Counted from the stretch's first letter, positions 52,801-62,733 are shown. The stretch is 64,000 nucleotides of DNA from an uncultured Flavobacteriaceae bacterium (GCA_905479065.1 CAJQLB010000015.1:119063-183062); one strand, 5' to 3'. Translations and numbers: made by a program. The notes: generated by a model not told the origin, from the letters alone.

Positions 52801-54255
52801 TTATAATTTAGGCAGTATCACTTTAAATGTTGTGCCAGAACCTTCAACAGATTCAAATGCAATACTTCCTTTATATGTTTCAATAATATTTTTAATCATT
52901 GGTAATCCTAAGCCCATTCCACTAGTTTTAGTTGTGAATTTAGGCTCAAAGATTTTAGGTTTATTTTCTTTAGAAATGCCGTGTCCATTATCAGTTACGG
53001 TAATATTTATATTGTTTTCGTCGTCGTTTAAACAAATACGTATTATTGGGCTAGGTACACGGGCAATTGATTGAATAGCATTTTTTACAAGATTCGTAAT
53101 AATCCTAATAAGTTGAGTACGATCAAGTTTCGCTATAATTTCTTGTCTATCACATTCAAAAACAAGATAGTCTTCAGTAAATATATCTAAGGCGAGATTA
53201 ACAACCTCAACAACGTTTAAAGTTTCATTTTGCTGAGCAGGCATTTTAGCGAAATTTGAAAATGCCGATGCTATTGAGCTCATGGTGTCAATTTGTTGAA
53301 TTAAGGTTTTGCTATATTCTTCAATTTTCTGATGAATATCAACATCATTAGGGTTGAATTTTCGCTGAAAACTTTGAACACTCAATCGCATTGGCGTTAG
53401 AGGGTTTTTAATTTCGTGTGCCACTTGTTTGGCCATTTCTCTCCATGCTTGTTCACGTTCACTCGTTGCTAATTTTACTGCCGATTCTTCAAGTTCATCA
53501 ATCATGCTGTTGTAGGATTCAACAAGTGCTGAGACTTCTTCGCTCGCCCCTTTTAATTCAATTTTTTGATTTCGTTTCTCAAGTCTTGTTTCATTCATTT
53601 TATCGCTAATTGTCTTCAAAGATCTTGTGATATATTTTGAAACAAAATAAGCAAAAGCGATGGCTACTAAAAGCATGACAAAATAGGCATAACCTAACCT
53701 TACCAAAAACTCGCGAAGTTCTTCCTCGTTAAAGGAGTCGTCTTGAAAATAAGGGACGTTTAATATTCCTAACGGTTTTGATTTAATATCTGAAAAAATA
53801 GTGTAAGAAGTTCTGAAATCTCCACCGAGAACTTCATTTGTCTCAACATAGCGTTTTTGAACTGTATACTTCAAATTATTTAAAACTTCAGCCGGAATAC
53901 AAGCAATTAACGTGTCCTCGTCAAAACTTGGCTTAGAGCTTTTAACCAAAGTACCTCCAAGATCATAAATGTTAAATTCAACATTTAAATTTTTTGCAAT
54001 TTTATAAATTTCATCTTTAAAAATCAATGCTAATTTCTCAGGGTTCAACTCATAGGAAGTTTCTCTTAGCACAAAATCTATACTTGACAACAACTGCGCT
54101 TCCTTTCTCTCCAAACGCTGTTTGTGATAATCTTTTGACTGCTCATTGTATTGATATAGGGTAACTCCCGCAATCAAAATTGATGCCACCAAAACAAGTA
54201 AAATCATGTAAATAAAAATACGTGAACGTAAAGACAACTTTTTTAATATTCTCAT
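52801..54255 (-). CDS. NtrY-like sensor histidine kinase
   Basis: A 484-residue membrane kinase. Two transmembrane helices (about 12-32 and 190-210) enclose a periplasmic sensor region. A HAMP-like linker follows (YFVSKYITRSLKTISDKM). The H-box is MAKQVAHEIKNPLTPMRLS, typical of the NtrY group. The N-box (NLVKNAIQSI), G1 (VTDNGHGIS) and G2 (GMGLGLPMI) are intact. No response regulator is adjacent, so its partner lies elsewhere. A minus -7 element (TATCTTTG, 54289-54296) lies 34 bases upstream. Confidence 0.93.
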   Translation of the reverse strand: MRILKKLSLRSRIFIYMILLVLVASILIAGVTLYQYNEQSKDYHKQRLERKEAQLLSSIDFVLRETSYELNPEKLALIFKDEIYKIAKNLNVEFNIYDLGGTLVKSSKPSFDEDTLIACIPAEVLNNLKYTVQKRYVETNEVLGGDFRTSYTIFSDIKSKPLGILNVPYFQDDSFNEEELREFLVRLGYAYFVMLLVAIAFAYFVSKYITRSLKTISDKMNETRLEKRNQKIELKGASEEVSALVESYNSMIDELEESAVKLATSEREQAWREMAKQVAHEIKNPLTPMRLSVQSFQRKFNPNDVDIHQKIEEYSKTLIQQIDTMSSIASAFSNFAKMPAQQNETLNVVEVVNLALDIFTEDYLVFECDRQEIIAKLDRTQLIRIITNLVKNAIQSIARVPSPIIRICLNDDENNINITVTDNGHGISKENKPKIFEPKFTTKTSGMGLGLPMIKNIIETYKGSIAFESVEGSGTTFKVILPKL

Positions 54256-54386
54256 ACTGTATATTCGTTACCATCAATTACCAAGCCACAAAGATAACGG
54301 TCAGAGAAAACATGTCACTATGGCCTTTAGTACTACAAACATTAACTTTGTTTACATGAAAATTTCCTTAGAGGTCTACTCTAATT

Positions 54387-57300
54387 TCATTTATCTTCAA
54401 CTTCTAAATATGTCAAATTTTTGGCATTAAATAAAGCATTAAAAGACTTGATATCATTTGCAATCAAATCATCAAATATTTGTAATTGCTCATTTATTTT
54501 CTGAGTTAATTCATTTTTAACTTCAAAATCTTGGTCTGTTGGAGCAAAGTCTCCTCTTCCTACTAACGCATTTAAATGAGCGAGTTTATTGTTTAGTTTT
54601 ATTGGAAAATTTAATGGATCTTGCCTGCTTCTATTTTTTGTTTGATAGAGCGTTTTCTCAATAGCAGAGAATGCCTCTTTGAGAGTAGACGCCGTTTCAA
54701 CTAAATCTTCAATGTTAGGATCATCTTTATACTGGGTCACAAACACATCTAATTTTTTATTTATATTTCTGATTTTTTTTATTGTCTTGTGGGTTTTATC
54801 AAGAGTGTTATTTATTTCCTCAATAAAAACAAATTGTTTCTCCATATCTTCAATAGAACTTTCTGCTCTTGGGTCTTTTAGGATTTTAAACGCCTTTTTG
54901 GACACCTCTCCGTTGACATTCAAACTAACAACATAATTGCCTGGAATTGCACGAGGACCTCTCAAACTTCCTGACCACATAATTAAGCCGGGGAAGCTAG
55001 ACGCGCCATCATAAACCATATCCCAAACAAACTTATTACTTCCTTTATTTAGTGGAAGTTTGTCTTTTTTAGAAGTGGTGCTAAATGTTTTTATAGTGTC
55101 TCCTTTCGCGTCAAAATAGGTTAAAGACACCTCATCCTTTTGATTGTAATTGTTCAAATTAAAATAGGTGATAACACCAGACTCTAGATTTGTTCCATTT
55201 GTTTTACTGTTTTTTGTACTTCGCCCTCCCATTCTGTAAGTATCCTTGGGCTTAAATAAAATATTGTTTTGCAAATCACTATCATATAATTGATGTATTA
55301 CTGTCAAGTCATCTAAAATCCATAGACTTCTTCCCTGAGTAGCAACTATCAAGTTATCCTCTTTAATTGTTAAGTCTGTAATTGGAACAATTGGTAAATT
55401 TAATTGGAAAGGTTTCCAATTCTTGCCATCATTAAACGAAATATACAATCCAGTCTCTGTACCCGCATATAACAATCCTTGCCTATTCGGGTCTTCACGA
55501 ACTACTCGAGTGAAATGCTCTGAACCAATTCCATTTGTAATTTTTGTCCATGTTTTTCCATAATTATTTGTTTTATACAGGTAAGGAGAAAAATCTCCTG
55601 ACTTGTATTTAGTGCCAGCAATGTAACAGGTACCAGCATCAAACACGCTTGGCTCAATACTATTAATCATCATCCAGTCAGGCATATCCTTTGGGGTAAT
55701 GTTCTCCCAAGATTCACCTCCGTTTTTTGTAATATGAACTAATCCGTCATCACTACCAACCCAAAGTAATCCTTCCTGTAATGCTGATTCTTGTGCAGAA
55801 AAAATAGTACAGTAATATTCAACAGCTGTGTTATCTTGTGTTATGGGGCCGCCTGAAGACTTTTGCTTTTCAGGATCATCACGCGTTAAATCAGGACTAA
55901 TAATTTGCCATGTTTGACCCTCATTTTCAGTTACATGAACTTGATTCGAAAACGTGTATAATCTATTAGGGTTGTGTTTTGAAAAAATTATTGGAAAATT
56001 CCATTGAAAACGATACTTCATCCCCTCGGCACCGTACCCCATAGGATTGTCTGGCCAAACATTTATTGCACGTGATGTTCCTCTTTCATGATTTACACGA
56101 GTCAAATAACCTCCATAACTCCCCCCATAAACAATGTCATTATTCTTAGGGTCTATTGCAATATGAGCTGACTCACCTCCCGCTGTACTTTCCCAATCAC
56201 TTTCAGTTATTGACCATCCATTGGTGCGATGAGCGATTCTTACGGTAGAATTATCCTGTTGTGCAGCATAAATTCTAAAAGGAAAATGGTTGTCGGTTGT
56301 AACACGATAAAATTGAGCGGTTGGCTGATTGTGATAAGTGCTCCAAGTTTCTCCACCATCATAGGTGACTTGAGCACCACCATCATCGCCAATTATCATA
56401 CGATTTGAATCTTCTGGAGCAATCCATAAATCATGGTGGTCACCATGAGGAGCGCCATATGATCCAAATGTTTTACCTCCATCTGTACTTTTATGATACT
56501 GTACATTTAAAACGTACAACTGATCAACATCTTTAGTGTCTGCATATAATCTAGTATAATACCACGCCCGTTGACGAAGCTTTCTTTCACTGTTTACTTG
56601 ATCCCAACTATCCCCTCCATCATCACTTCGATATAGTCCTCCTTTTTCTTTATTTTCAACAATTGCCCAAACTCGCTGATTATTTACGGGAGACACTGTG
56701 ACTCCTATAATTCCCAAAGTATCTTCTGCAAAGCCTTTGTTTTTTGAAATTTCCTTCCATGTTTCACCACTATCGGTACTTTTCCATAAAGCAGAACCAA
56801 TTCCCCCAGAGTTTAAGCTGTAAGGTGTTCTGTTAACTCGCCAAGTTGAAGCATACAAAATTCTCGGATTTGTTGGATCCATTTGTAAATCCACAACACC
56901 TGCATGTTCATTTGAAAATAACGTCTTTCTCCATGTTTTTCCACCATCAATACTTTTATAAACACCGCGTTCCTTTGTTGGTTTATATAAATTACCCATC
57001 ACTCCAGCAAAGACAATGTCAGAATTATCTGGATGAACTGCAATTCTTGGAATATGCCGAGATTTCTCTAGTCCCAAAGAACTCCAAGTTTTTCCGGCGT
57101 CTTCAGACTTCCACATACCGTATCCAGAAGACACATTGCCTCTAACTGTTTTTTCACCTCCTCCAACATAAATAACATTGGGGTCACTTTTAGAAATCGC
57201 AATGGCTCCAATGCTGCCGCCAAAATAGCCATCAGAAATATTCTCCCAATCACGCCCACCATTTGTGGTTTTCCAAATCCCTCCTCCTGTAGCTCCAAAA

Positions 57301-57479
57301 TAAAATAAATTAGGTTGATGAGGCACCCCTGTAACGGCGGCACTTCGCCCTCCTCTAAAAGGACCTACCAGGCGATACTCTAAGGCAGAGTATTGGTTTT
57401 GATTGATATTTGAAATCACCTCTTGAGTATGTCCAAACAGAGAAATACAAACGGTTGAAATTAAAATTAGAAAACGCAT
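54387..57479 (-). CDS. Sortilin/VPS10-type beta-propeller protein, exported
   Basis: A 1030-residue secreted protein with signal peptide (ending FGHTQ). The N-terminal two-thirds is a long run of BNR/Asp-box-like blades: repeated S-x-D-G-G-x-T-W motifs (KSIDGGKTWRK, RSDDGGDSWDQ, TYDGGETWSTY, KTNNYGKTWTK), typical of VPS10/sortilin-like and 'glycosyl hydrolase' annotated propellers. The last third (about 760-1030) is a beta domain and helical tail without a T9SS sorting domain. The family is common in Bacteroidota; true glycosidase activity is unproven. No obvious operon partners. Confidence 0.88.
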   Translation of the reverse strand: MRFLILISTVCISLFGHTQEVISNINQNQYSALEYRLVGPFRGGRSAAVTGVPHQPNLFYFGATGGGIWKTTNGGRDWENISDGYFGGSIGAIAISKSDPNVIYVGGGEKTVRGNVSSGYGMWKSEDAGKTWSSLGLEKSRHIPRIAVHPDNSDIVFAGVMGNLYKPTKERGVYKSIDGGKTWRKTLFSNEHAGVVDLQMDPTNPRILYASTWRVNRTPYSLNSGGIGSALWKSTDSGETWKEISKNKGFAEDTLGIIGVTVSPVNNQRVWAIVENKEKGGLYRSDDGGDSWDQVNSERKLRQRAWYYTRLYADTKDVDQLYVLNVQYHKSTDGGKTFGSYGAPHGDHHDLWIAPEDSNRMIIGDDGGAQVTYDGGETWSTYHNQPTAQFYRVTTDNHFPFRIYAAQQDNSTVRIAHRTNGWSITESDWESTAGGESAHIAIDPKNNDIVYGGSYGGYLTRVNHERGTSRAINVWPDNPMGYGAEGMKYRFQWNFPIIFSKHNPNRLYTFSNQVHVTENEGQTWQIISPDLTRDDPEKQKSSGGPITQDNTAVEYYCTIFSAQESALQEGLLWVGSDDGLVHITKNGGESWENITPKDMPDWMMINSIEPSVFDAGTCYIAGTKYKSGDFSPYLYKTNNYGKTWTKITNGIGSEHFTRVVREDPNRQGLLYAGTETGLYISFNDGKNWKPFQLNLPIVPITDLTIKEDNLIVATQGRSLWILDDLTVIHQLYDSDLQNNILFKPKDTYRMGGRSTKNSKTNGTNLESGVITYFNLNNYNQKDEVSLTYFDAKGDTIKTFSTTSKKDKLPLNKGSNKFVWDMVYDGASSFPGLIMWSGSLRGPRAIPGNYVVSLNVNGEVSKKAFKILKDPRAESSIEDMEKQFVFIEEINNTLDKTHKTIKKIRNINKKLDVFVTQYKDDPNIEDLVETASTLKEAFSAIEKTLYQTKNRSRQDPLNFPIKLNNKLAHLNALVGRGDFAPTDQDFEVKNELTQKINEQLQIFDDLIANDIKSFNALFNAKNLTYLEVEDK

Positions 57480-57597
57480 TTTTAATATTTTTAGTTAATT
57501 ACATTTAAAAGTAATAATAAAATCTTACTACTCGTAAAATCTAAAACATTTTAACGCATGAAAATATAATAAATGGGTGTGAAATAACACTCTTGTA

Positions 57598-58497
57598 TTA
57601 AGATGATAGTGACATCAAATATTTTTTTGGAGTTGTACCGTATTTCTTTTTAAAAGCAGCAATAAAATGACTCGCCGTACTATAACCAATCTTCAATCCA
57701 ACTTCGTTGACATTGTGGTCACCTGCTTCAATTAACTTTCGTGCAAATTCCATTTTATAATCAAAGAGAAAACTAAAAACAGAATCTCCATAAATTTGCT
57801 TAAATCCTTCTTTGAGTTTCTTTAAGCTCAACTCAATTTCATCAGCAAGCTCCTGTAAGCTCGGAGGTTCAGACATGCGCGATATCATGATGTCTTTGGC
57901 TTTCCTAATTTTTATTACATTTGACTCATCAACCAAAAACGGGCACTGTTCAGTATTTACACCTCCGCTACGATTAAAATAAAGACTCAATAATTCATAA
58001 GTTTTACCTTTAAAATACAAGTTTTTAATGGAATTATTAAGATTATAATTTAACAATTGATTTAAAACTATTGACACGGAGGGAGAAATAATACCGTCTT
58101 TGTAATACTTTTTATCCCTGTTGTCCTCACTTAAAAAGGAAATATAGTTTGCCTCTTCAGAAAACAAGGCATGAAATTTTTTAATAGAAATCAAAACAGA
58201 AATTAGTGATGACTCCGCCTGTATTTCAAGATGGATTGGTAAATTCCGTTGTGGATTGTACAGTAAAAGTGACGTCTCTTTAGCAATTTTTAATGTGTAA
58301 CTTCCATTATTAAACTGAAAATTAGCATGACCCTTGTTGCAAAAATGAAATTGTATAAAAGTGTTGTCGATATGGCGTTCAACTGTTTGAACGCTGGAGC
58401 CTAAATTTTGATAAGTCAAAACAAAAAAGTCTTCTTCAACTTTTGTCTCATCGAAGTCTCCTTGAATAGCAGTATTACTTAATATTTCGTTTTTCAT
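57598..58497 (-). CDS. AraC-family regulator beside the HemC-HemD-like gene
   Basis: A 299-residue regulator. The N-terminal about 200 residues form an all-beta sensor domain (FIQFHFCNKGHANFQF, LLLYNPQRNLPIHLEI). The C-terminal part carries the AraC double helix-turn-helix (SLQELADEIELSLKKLKEGF and NVNEVGLKIGYSTASHFIAAFKKKYGTTPKKYL). From general knowledge, a similar AraC protein often precedes hemA in Flavobacteria, divergent from the heme genes. Here it is divergent from the HemC-HemD-like gene instead. A minus -7 element (TATTTTTG, 58548-58555) lies upstream. Confidence 0.88.
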   Translation of the reverse strand: MKNEILSNTAIQGDFDETKVEEDFFVLTYQNLGSSVQTVERHIDNTFIQFHFCNKGHANFQFNNGSYTLKIAKETSLLLYNPQRNLPIHLEIQAESSLISVLISIKKFHALFSEEANYISFLSEDNRDKKYYKDGIISPSVSIVLNQLLNYNLNNSIKNLYFKGKTYELLSLYFNRSGGVNTEQCPFLVDESNVIKIRKAKDIMISRMSEPPSLQELADEIELSLKKLKEGFKQIYGDSVFSFLFDYKMEFARKLIEAGDHNVNEVGLKIGYSTASHFIAAFKKKYGTTPKKYLMSLSS

Positions 58498-58666
58498 ATT
58501 TTATGCCTCTGTCCAACAGAAACTTAAACTAACACACAGATTATTTACAAAAATAACATACTTTATTTAAAACAAATGCTAAAACATTAATTATACCCTA
58601 GTTTAAGTCTTTATGGCTATGATAAAATGCTTTGAAATTATTTCATTTATAACAGCAAAAAACTAC

Positions 58667-58674
58667 TAACTTTG
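58667..58674 (+). promoter_or_regulatory. -7 promoter element before the HemC-HemD-like gene
   Basis: TAACTTTG matches TAnnTTTG, leaving a leader of about 98 nt before ATG 58778. The same 280-base region holds the divergent AraC promoter. Confidence 0.45.
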
Positions 58675-58777
58675 ACGCATATTAAAATGTCTGATTAATT
58701 GTACAACTAATTTCTTAATGCATCTGAAATAACAAAATAATTCGAAGACTTTTAACCTTACAATAACTTTCTAAACT

Positions 58778-60319
58778 ATGATAATTAAAATTGGTTCTTA
58801 TGATACACCATTAAATTTATGGCAAGCAAATGCTGTGAGTCAGATGCTTGATAAGTTAGGACACCGATGTGAAATAGTAGTTTACAAAGCATCCGAAAAA
58901 CAGGAAATATCTCCTAGTACACTTCTAATTCATAAAAAACTTTTAGACAATCATATTGATCTTGCTGTCAATTCATTCACCGATTTTACTGAACCGTTTC
59001 CTGAAAAAATTATTCAAGTTGCAATTTTAAAAAGAGGGAATTTCAAGGATGTCTTAATTTTTAAAAAAAATGAAGAGTTTTTATCTCAACAAAACGCCAC
59101 AATACTCATTGAAAATGCTAGACAAAAAGCTCAATGGCTCAATAGATATCCATCACACAATACAGTCCAGTCTTTTGGAAACATCTATGAACGTCTAGAA
59201 CAACTAAATGAAAATACTTCAATAAATGCAGGGATTTTTTCTGCATCTGAGCTGGGCCGTCTTAATTTGAAGCCAAAAAATGCGATTAATTTAGATTGGA
59301 TGATCCCAACTCCAGCCCAAGGTTCAATTGTTCTTACTTCAGTAAAAGAGAATGACACAATTGCTCAAATATGTCATGAACTCAATCATGCTGAAACAGA
59401 GATATGTATCGATATAGAACGCGCATTTTTTAAACTATTAAATGGTGATAATCACAGTGCAATTGGTGCCTTGGCCTTCATAAAAGATGAGGAGATTCAC
59501 TTTAAGGGTGTTTTCCTAAGCTCAAGCGGAACAAAAAAAATAGAGATTACCCGAATTGAGACATTGGCTGAGTCCCATAAAGTGGCCCCTTATTGTGCAA
59601 ATTTTATAATTGATAGAGGGGGTAATAAACTTGTGGACTTATCGACGAGCATTAAAGAAAACATCAATGTCTATTCAACAAAAACGTTAACTAAAAATCA
59701 ATCCTTATTGTTTAATGAAAATGTAGTTTCAGAAAGTTCTGATTTTATCAAAATAAGTGTGAACCGCATAAAACCTCAAATTATTAGAGCTCCTATTAAA
59801 AATGTGATTATATCTGATAAACACACTGCAGAAGCTTTACTTCACAACTTTTCTAAAGTCGAGCTTCAATTTCAAAATATATATTGTGTTGGACGACGAA
59901 CAAAAAGATTTGTTTCAAATACAATAGGAGAGGTTAAAAAGACTGAAAAAAGTGACCATGATTTGATTACTCATTTAATAGACCACATTGATGGAGATGA
60001 ATTGATTTACTTTGGTAACGAACCGCTCTCAGATGATTTACAAACAATGTTACAAAATCACAATGTATCGGTACAAAACGTCAAAGCATATGACATCAAG
60101 TATGATGATATAAAAATCAAAGATTCTATTGAAGGGGTCTTGTTTTTTAGTCCTCTAGCCGTTCACAGTTATTTAAAACAAAATCATTCCAATAACATTG
60201 CATTTTGCTTTGGAAACAGTACCGCAGTTGAAGCAAAAAAACACTTTAAAGATGTGCGCGTTGCAAAAACCCCTACTATTAATAGCATGATTGACATAGT
60301 GAATGAACACTTTATGTAA
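58778..60319 (+). CDS. HemC-HemD fusion with a degenerate HemC half
   Basis: A 513-residue protein built like the flavobacterial porphobilinogen deaminase/uroporphyrinogen-III synthase fusion. Residues 1-280 follow HemC closely (LWQANAVSQML, QKAQWLNRYPSHNTV, NAINLDWMIPTPAQGS), but key positions are changed. By alignment to E. coli HemC: R11 is Tyr8, K83 is Thr68, R132 is Gln116, R149 is Phe133 and the dipyrromethane-binding C242 is Asn225 (LNGDNHSAIGA). Catalytic D84 (Asp69), R131 and R155 are kept. Residues about 285-513 are a HemD-like domain that looks intact (IYCVGRRTKRF, VLFFSPLAVHSYL). So it may retain HemD activity but should not act as a normal HemC. Confidence 0.85.
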   Translation: MIIKIGSYDTPLNLWQANAVSQMLDKLGHRCEIVVYKASEKQEISPSTLLIHKKLLDNHIDLAVNSFTDFTEPFPEKIIQVAILKRGNFKDVLIFKKNEEFLSQQNATILIENARQKAQWLNRYPSHNTVQSFGNIYERLEQLNENTSINAGIFSASELGRLNLKPKNAINLDWMIPTPAQGSIVLTSVKENDTIAQICHELNHAETEICIDIERAFFKLLNGDNHSAIGALAFIKDEEIHFKGVFLSSSGTKKIEITRIETLAESHKVAPYCANFIIDRGGNKLVDLSTSIKENINVYSTKTLTKNQSLLFNENVVSESSDFIKISVNRIKPQIIRAPIKNVIISDKHTAEALLHNFSKVELQFQNIYCVGRRTKRFVSNTIGEVKKTEKSDHDLITHLIDHIDGDELIYFGNEPLSDDLQTMLQNHNVSVQNVKAYDIKYDDIKIKDSIEGVLFFSPLAVHSYLKQNHSNNIAFCFGNSTAVEAKKHFKDVRVAKTPTINSMIDIVNEHFM

Positions 60320-60573
60320 TTGTATCTAATTTTTTTAAAATTCTCTCCTAGATAACTTACAACATCATGTATATGAATTAAAGTGACCCTTAAAAAATCT
60401 TGATAAAGAAAACTAATCTTTGTTACTTATCAACTTGTATTTAGCTTTCAAAATAACAAAAACATAACTAAATGTTTAATATTTTGTACATGTTGCGATA
60501 AAAATTTTCTTACAGTCTCATATGAAAAGGAATGATAAATAATTAGTACTTTAGATTGTTCTAAACAAGCACA

Positions 60574-61683
60574 ATGGGTTTATTATTATTTTATGCAATT
60601 ATCTCAATTTTCTTTTCCTTTTTGTGTTCAATTTTAGAAGCGGTGTTATTAAGTGTTACTCCTACTTTTATCAACATAAAAAAACAAGAGAAAAAGCATT
60701 ACGCAAGTCATTTAGAGCTTCTAAAAAGAGATGTGGATAGACCTCTCATCGCAATCTTGACGCTCAATACAATTGCGCACACTGTGGGAGCTATTTTAGT
60801 TGGTGTTCAGGCCAAAGTAGCCTACTATGACCTATATGGGGATGTCACACATCGTTTTTTTGGATTTAATTTGACTGAAGATATAATGGTTGGACTTGTA
60901 TCTGCAGTTATGACAATTATGATATTGGTTGCTTCAGAAATTATTCCAAAAACTATTGGGGCTACTTACTGGAAACAGCTCGCTAATTTTACGACAAAAA
61001 CACTAAAACTCCTTATTTTCCCTTTAAAATGGACTGGGGTTCTATGGTTGTTACAACTTACTACGAGACTTGTTGGAAGCAAAAGTCATGGAAGTATTTT
61101 AAGTAGAGAAGGATTCATTGCAATGACAGATATTGCTCAAAAAGAGGGAGTTTTTCATGAAACAGAAAGCAAGGTGATAAAAAATCTTCTCAATTTTAAA
61201 GAAATTCAAGCAAAAGATATCATGACACCACGAACAGTTATGAAAACCGAAATTGATTCAATGACGATTGAAGCCTTTTTTAACGATAATCATAACATCC
61301 GCTTCTCAAGAATTCCAATTTATACCAGTTCTCAAGACAACATTACAGGACTAGTCTTGAAAGATGACATTTTTAAGGAAATGGCTTTTGACCACGGTCA
61401 CAAGAAGTTATCTGACATTAAGCGAGATATTATTATTGTAAATAGACACATGCCAATACCGTCACTTTTTGAAGAATTAGTGAAAAACAGAAATCATTTA
61501 GCGCTTGTTGTTGACGAATACGGCTCTGTCAATGGCCTTGTAACAATGGAAGATGTTATTGAAACGCTTTTAGGTTTAGAAATTATGGATGAAAGTGACA
61601 ACGTAGCTGATTTGCAATTGTTAGCAAGAAAAAGTTGGGAAACTAGAGCAAAACGTTTGGGTTTAATGGAGGATAAATCTTGA
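60574..61683 (+). CDS. CNNM/hemolysin-type membrane protein with CBS pair
   Basis: A 369-residue protein with an N-terminal DUF21 domain of about four helices (residues 1-170) and two CBS domains (about 200-335: AKDIMTPRTVMKTEI, FSRIPIYTSSQDNITGLVLKDDIF, LALVVDEYGSVNGLVTMEDVIETLLG). It lacks the C-terminal CorC/HlyC domain that longer family members have. CNNM/CorC proteins are linked to Mg2+ (and Co2+) efflux. It is separated from the HemC-HemD-like gene by 254 bases without a clear terminator. Two flanking features, a terminator downstream and no partner gene, suggest a single-gene unit. Confidence 0.9.
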   Translation: MGLLLFYAIISIFFSFLCSILEAVLLSVTPTFINIKKQEKKHYASHLELLKRDVDRPLIAILTLNTIAHTVGAILVGVQAKVAYYDLYGDVTHRFFGFNLTEDIMVGLVSAVMTIMILVASEIIPKTIGATYWKQLANFTTKTLKLLIFPLKWTGVLWLLQLTTRLVGSKSHGSILSREGFIAMTDIAQKEGVFHETESKVIKNLLNFKEIQAKDIMTPRTVMKTEIDSMTIEAFFNDNHNIRFSRIPIYTSSQDNITGLVLKDDIFKEMAFDHGHKKLSDIKRDIIIVNRHMPIPSLFEELVKNRNHLALVVDEYGSVNGLVTMEDVIETLLGLEIMDESDNVADLQLLARKSWETRAKRLGLMEDKS

Positions 61684-61783
61684 CAATTTTAAATGAATTT
61701 GAAGGCTTTTGTCAATAATAATATAACACTTGTTTAAAGTGTTTTTAAGTATTCTATTGAGGTGTTTAGAATAAAAATGGCCT

Positions 61784-61814
61784 ATAAAAAACCCCCAAGA
61801 TTGGAGGTTTTTTA
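61784..61814. terminator. Bidirectional terminator
   Basis: ATAAAAAACC-C-CCAA pairs with TTGG-A-GGTTTTTTAT over a 2-nt tip with one mismatch, flanked by A and T runs, between convergent genes. Confidence 0.8.
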
Positions 61815-61834
61815 TAAGACACTATTTGACAGGT

Positions 61835-62533
61835 TTACCACTTGCCAAGCATAACTCTTGTGGAAGTTCTTATCAATTCTACATTTCCATCAATATCATC
61901 CATGTATTTCCCCCATGCTTCTTTGGCCGCGGGATTGGATTGTCTGTATAAGCCTGGGTTCATTGCTGTTTTAAAATCATCAACACCAATAAGAACATAA
62001 TGTGATTCCCCTAGAGGACTTCTGCCTAATCGAAATTGCCCAAGCGTTACTCTTCTATCTGCAGGGTTATACTTTTCATTATACTTTTTAAATCCAGAAG
62101 CAAACTGAGCAGCATCCTTGACTTTTAGCCAAAACAAATTTTGAACAGGATGTGACCCAGGGACACCAAAGGAATGAAGACTTCTTCCTGCAGCAGCAGA
62201 AAACCTTTTCGTGTATTGTCCTAATTTAGTAAGGTATAAATCCCAGCTAGTGTTTTCTCCCTGAGAATACTGATTACCCATCGCCTCATAAGTTCCAGCA
62301 AACACAATTTCGTGACTTGAGCTTAAACTGCTGTCATGAAAGTGGTTTTGAAAAAGATATACGGAAACTCCATCAGCCTTTGAGTTTTCAGAACTGAAAT
62401 AATCATTTGTTAATTTAGTTACAATCTCAACATCCTCAGAATCAACATTGAAGTTGTAGGACGTCCAGTAATATTCTTGAGCGCTAATATTTAAACAAAG
62501 CAATAATAATGATGTAAAAAAGAAATTTTTCAT
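61835..62533 (-). CDS. Conserved secreted protein, function unknown
   Basis: A 232-residue exported protein. Signal peptide MKNFFFTSLLLLCLNISAQ; mature part begins EYYWTSYNFNVDSEDVEIVT. Two halves each contain a segment of the form 'VxxLTNDYF...YLFQNHFHD' and 'FWLKVKDAAQFASGFKKYNEKY', suggesting a tandem alpha-beta fold like dimeric alpha/beta-barrel domains. It has no sorting domain and no catalytic motif I recognise. I have seen similar flavobacterial proteins without a name. Flanked by terminators, so it is a single-gene unit. Confidence 0.7.
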   Translation of the reverse strand: MKNFFFTSLLLLCLNISAQEYYWTSYNFNVDSEDVEIVTKLTNDYFSSENSKADGVSVYLFQNHFHDSSLSSSHEIVFAGTYEAMGNQYSQGENTSWDLYLTKLGQYTKRFSAAAGRSLHSFGVPGSHPVQNLFWLKVKDAAQFASGFKKYNEKYNPADRRVTLGQFRLGRSPLGESHYVLIGVDDFKTAMNPGLYRQSNPAAKEAWGKYMDDIDGNVELIRTSTRVMLGKW

Positions 62534-62682
62534 GTGATTAGTTTTTATTGGTTGCCTAAAGGTAGTTTATTAATTGTATTTTGCAAGTGATTAAAGATTT
62601 TTATGTCTGACGTCATTGGGAAATTGTACTGACAACATAAAAATCTATCCTATTTATGCCAAAATCATAGCTGAGATTAAAT

Positions 62683-62712
62683 AAAAAAGCCTAGAAAAAT
62701 CTAGACTTTTTT
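62683..62712. terminator. Terminator between two minus-strand genes
   Basis: AAAAAAG-C-CTAGA pairs with TCTAG-A-CTTTTTT around AAAA, with a mismatch. It ends the transcript of the T9SS protein coming from the right edge. Confidence 0.8.
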
Positions 62713-62733
62713 ATTTAACATGAACGAATCGAA

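Noticed and set aside
52437..53074. Two plus-strand ORFs over the crotonase and kinase genes
   Set aside because: Both are antisense to well-supported conserved motifs.
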